Positions 61,119 to 64,000 of a DNA stretch of 64,000 nt are shown one piece after another. The stretch is from Alicyclobacillus_A sp963788285 (lineage in GTDB: Bacteria > Bacillota > Bacilli > Alicyclobacillales > Alicyclobacillaceae), in the NCBI GenBank assembly GCA_963788285.1, contig CAWBGB010000007.1, positions 248,001-312,000 on the forward strand, read 5' to 3'. Made by a program: the position numbers and the translations under genes. The notes below the pieces were generated by a model, which did no database searches, was not told the origin of the DNA, and worked only from the letters and a program-made list of their open reading frames with translations. Position 1 is the stretch's first letter. The number at the start of each line of letters is the position of its first letter.

Positions 61119-62516
61119 ATGCAAAACAACGGGACTCTCTTAAGAATTGTGCTCTTGATGACCGTTATTTTCGTCATCAGCGCCATCCTCTATTACTTGG
61201 GACTGCCCAGCGGGCTTAACGTGCCATTCCTGCTCTCTGTCGGGTACGGAATCCTATCCAATTATTCGGCTATCCTTGCCATCGGCCTTGCTGTGGCCAT
61301 TGCGAGAGAAAACCAAGGTGCGGCTGGATTGGCTGCTTTCTTGGGCTATGAGGTAATCTTCAAGGCCCGACGGCCATTCAAAAGTCAATCGACGCCTGGG
61401 GCGCTGTTGCCATTAATAAGGATAACAACCTTAGTTATCTGGGAGCCATCATTTGCGGCCTTTTAACAGGTTGGTTGTTTAACAAGTTTAGTGAAATGAA
61501 ATTCCGGTCACGGTTGCTCGAGTACATCGGTGGTGGACGCGGACTCGCTGTCATTCTGATTTCGCTTTTGTCCATCGTGCTTGCCATTGTGGCTGGACTC
61601 ATATGGCCTTACGTACAAGATGTATTTAATGCGCTCGGTAAGCGGCTCGGTGAAACGGGCGCGATTGGCGCTGGGTTGTACGGTGTGTTCAACCGAATTG
61701 CTAATTACGTTTGGTCTCCACCACGTCATCAACACGTACATCCAGCTCGTATATGGAACCTACCACGGTCCACGCGGTGTCGTGACGGGCGACCTCAGCC
61801 GCTTCTTCGCGGGCGATCCGCATGATGGCGGCTACATGGCAGGTATGTTTCCAATAACGATGTTCGGTCTGCCTGGTGCCGCATTGCCGATGATTTTGGC
61901 AGCCAAGCCGGAACGACGCGGCGTCGTCACGGGTGTGCTGGGGAGTGCCGCATTCACCGCATTTCTAACCGGCCTCGCGGAACCGATTGAGTTTGTATTC
62001 ATGTTCCTTGCGCCCATTTTGTTTGTATTCCACGTGGTCCTCCACTGATGTCTCGATGTTTGTGTGGTACACGCTTGGGATTCGCAACGGGTTTACGTTC
62101 TCGGCCGGTGTCATTTATTTTGTCGTGTTCTACTTCAGCATCAAAGCGTTCGACATCAAGACCCCTGGACATGAAGACGAAGATGCCAGTGGGCCGGTCG
62201 GTGGGGGAGTCATCCTCGATGAATATTAGACCTAAAACAGCCTACAGATTCAGCCACCTTGCGAAAGACAGACCGTTGTCTGTTCAGGCCAAGGGGTACG
62301 TGGAAGCGCTCGGAGGAGCAGATAACATCGTGGAAGTGGAAGCGTGCACTACGCGCTTGCGTCTCAATCTCAAGGACGTGAACAAGCTGAATGAGGCTCA
62401 GTCAGTTAAAGGCGCTTGGTGCCAATGGTGTCATCAAGCTGAATCAGCACAACGCGCAGGTCGTCGTGGGTACCACTGCCGATACGCTTGTCGACGAAAT
62501 GAAGCAGCACATGTAG
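61119..62516 (+). pseudogene. PTS EIICB component (GlcNAc/glucose type), multiply frameshifted
   Basis: A phosphotransferase sugar permease of the glucose/N-acetylglucosamine family. The start is good (ATG 61119 behind AAGGGGGA) and the first helices read SVGYGILSNYSAILAIGLAV and ARENQGAAGLAAFLGYEVI. The frame changes near 61362 (then LGAIICGLLTGWLFNKFSEM), near 61700 (then FGLHHVINTYIQLVYGTYHG and GLAEPIEFVFMFLAPILFVF) and near 62045. A stop follows DEY, and the EIIB domain is in yet another frame (GADNIVEVEACTTRLRLNL, with the phospho-cysteine in EACTTRL). A last shift near 62415 leads to QVVVGTTADTLVDEMKQHM. Five or so lesions leave it dead. Confidence 0.9.
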
Positions 62517-62555
62517 TGTAACGGGAATAGCAATTCGAAGTCCGATATAAAAGAG

Positions 62556-62609
62556 AACTCCACTACGACGGGATATTGCCATCTTGACCGTAGTGGAGTT
62601 TCTGTTTGT
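62556..62609. terminator. Terminator between the PTS pseudogene and odhB
   Basis: AACTCCACTACG and CGTAGTGGAGTT are perfect 12-base complements, followed by TCTGTTTG. Convergent genes flank it, so it may serve both. Confidence 0.7.
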
Positions 62610-62715
62610 TCCGCTGCTGTATCGATGATTGCAAAAAGAAGCTGCCCCTGCGGGGATATCAGAATCTCCCCTAGAGACAGCCCCGTTGAATGGACAGGAA
62701 CCGATGTTGGTAAAC

Positions 62716-63996
62716 TTACCCTTCAATCAACAGAGATTCAGGATCTTCGACGAGCTCCTTGACTTTTGCGAGGAACTGGACAGCTTCAGCACCGTCGACG
62801 ATGCGGTGATCATATGACAGGGCAATGTACATCATCGGCCGAATCTCGACTTTTCCATTCACAGCGACCGGGCGCTCCTTGATGCCGTGCATACCCAGGA
62901 TACCCACTTGTGGCGCATTCAGGATAGGCGTAGACATCAATGAACCAAAGACGCCGCCATTGGTAATGGTGAAGGTACCGCCTTGCAAGTCTTGCAGGCT
63001 GAGTTTATTCTCCCGTGCGCGTTTCGCGAGTGTGGCAATCTCCCGTTCGATTTCCGCAAAGCTCAACCGATCCGCGTTCCGTACAACGGGAACGACCAAT
63101 CCTTGTTCGGTCGCGACAGCGACACCGATGTCATAGTACTTCTTGATAATGATGTCTTCGCCTTGAATTTCTGCATTCAGCAGCGGGAAAGCTTTCAATG
63201 CACCAACGGTAGCCTTGGTGAAGAAGGACATGAAGCCCAGGCCAACGCCATGCTTCTCCTTGAATGCGTCCTTGCGGCGCTTCCGAACTTCCATGATGGC
63301 CGTCATGTCGACCTCGTTGAATGTGGTCAACATGGCAGCGGTGTGCTGCGCTTCGACCAGACGCTTGGCGATCGTGCTGCGGCGCCGAGACATGCGCACA
63401 CGCTCTTCCTCGCGGAACGACCCCTTGTTCACAATGGCTGGCGCAGCCGGTGCAGGTGCCGCAGAAGCTGCCGGTGTAGCGGCAGGTGCATTTGCAGTAG
63501 GCGCCACATGAGCCAAGAGATCCCGAAGTTCAATGCGCCCGTTTTCACCGGTACCCTTCACTTTATTGATATCCACGCCAAATTCCAACGCAGCCCGACG
63601 AATCGCAGGGGTTGCCCGGACAGGACCATTGGACTCAGCTTCCGGCGTTGCTTTGGGCTGAGCCGAAAGTGTTGGCGCAGGTGCAGCGGCAGGAGCCGAG
63701 GCAGCCGGTTCTGACGCCGCAGGCGCAGCGGCAGGTGCTGCAGCCGGCGCAGGAGCGGATCCGGCAGCGCCAATGACGGCAAGCGTTTCACCAATCGCCA
63801 CTGTGTCTCCGGTTTGTTTTGCGATAGATTGCAACACGCCTGCTTCGTCGGCAATCACTTCAATGTTCACTTTATCCGTTTCGAGTTCGACGAGGGCTTC
63901 GCCGGCTTCGACAGCATCGCCCACTTTTTTCAACCATGTCCCCACCGTTGCTTCGACGATGGATTCGCCTAACTCTGGAACCTTTACTTCACTCAC
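62716..63996 (-). CDS. odhB: 2-oxoglutarate dehydrogenase E2 (dihydrolipoyl succinyltransferase)
   Basis: A 426-residue E2 core enzyme of the 2-oxoglutarate dehydrogenase complex. The lipoyl domain is at residues 1-75, with the lipoylated lysine in ELETDKVNIEV near residue 42. A long Ala/Pro linker follows, then the peripheral subunit-binding domain (ATPAIRRAALEFGVDINKVK), a second Ala/Pro linker and the catalytic domain ending in ALSYDHRIVDGAEAVQFL with the active histidine and aspartate. The start GTG at 63996 lies four bases from the window edge, so its ribosome site cannot be checked and the upstream odhA is outside. Intact. Confidence 0.93.
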   Translation of the reverse strand: MSEVKVPELGESIVEATVGTWLKKVGDAVEAGEALVELETDKVNIEVIADEAGVLQSIAKQTGDTVAIGETLAVIGAAGSAPAPAAAPAAAPAASEPAASAPAAAPAPTLSAQPKATPEAESNGPVRATPAIRRAALEFGVDINKVKGTGENGRIELRDLLAHVAPTANAPAATPAASAAPAPAAPAIVNKGSFREEERVRMSRRRSTIAKRLVEAQHTAAMLTTFNEVDMTAIMEVRKRRKDAFKEKHGVGLGFMSFFTKATVGALKAFPLLNAEIQGEDIIIKKYYDIGVAVATEQGLVVPVVRNADRLSFAEIEREIATLAKRARENKLSLQDLQGGTFTITNGGVFGSLMSTPILNAPQVGILGMHGIKERPVAVNGKVEIRPMMYIALSYDHRIVDGAEAVQFLAKVKELVEDPESLLIEG

Positions 63997-64000
63997 TGTG

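Overview
The window comes from a spore-former-type Firmicute, most likely in the Alicyclobacillaceae. The 16S sequence has an Alicyclobacillus-like character, and the order dnaN-yaaA-recF-remB-gyrB-gyrA-rrn-yaaC-guaB-dacA-pdxST-serS is the origin-proximal gene order of Bacillus and its relatives. I have no alignment, so the family call is an inference from recognition.

Layout. 1-6.9 kb: the replication/recombination block (dnaN 3' end, yaaA, recF, remB, gyrB, gyrA, a 36-codon membrane peptide). gyrA is split by a one-base frameshift. 7.0-12.4 kb: first rrn operon (16S-23S-5S, no spacer tRNA). 12.4-25.5 kb: yaaC (-), guaB, an unknown coiled-coil gene (-), a heavily broken dacA, pdxS, pdxT, a secreted repeat protein, small hypotheticals, an EamA transporter, a VOC protein, serS, a small membrane gene and a lipid-binding-like hypothetical, then tRNA-Arg.

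26-42 kb is a graveyard of accessory metabolism mixed with intact genes. It holds a decayed ribulose-monophosphate formaldehyde-fixation operon (lacI', 'mfs, hxlA, hxlB) with an internal inversion and deletions, a truncated LysE exporter, a sedolisin/Lpd chimera, a broken NCS1 permease abutting an mmsA 3' fragment, and a broken ROK regulator. Intact here are a cell-wall hydrolase, a DUF3967-like DNA-binding protein with a strong palindrome, an MFS transporter, a medium-chain acyl-CoA synthetase, a hotdog thioesterase and a nucleoside hydrolase.

42.7-47.4 kb: an intact beta-mannoside cluster (two GH130 phosphorylases and a GH2 beta-mannosidase). 48.3-53.8 kb: a three-gene thiazole/oxazole-modified peptide (TOMM) maturation operon: an E1/ThiF-like maturation protein, a leader-binding plus YcaO cyclodehydratase, and a tandem SagB dehydrogenase. 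No obvious precursor lies beside it. 54.0-55.5 kb: a 16-gene tRNA array. 55.5-60.9 kb: second rrn operon, same orientation, nearly identical to the first. 61.1-62.5 kb: a PTS EIICB pseudogene. 62.7-64 kb: odhB on the minus strand, running to the window edge.

The two rrn operons form direct repeats of about 5.3 kb around a 43-kb segment that holds all the accessory genes except the PTS pseudogene. The most interesting items are the TOMM operon without a visible substrate, the lacI gene whose helix-turn-helix segment lies on the opposite strand, and the frameshift in the essential gyrA.
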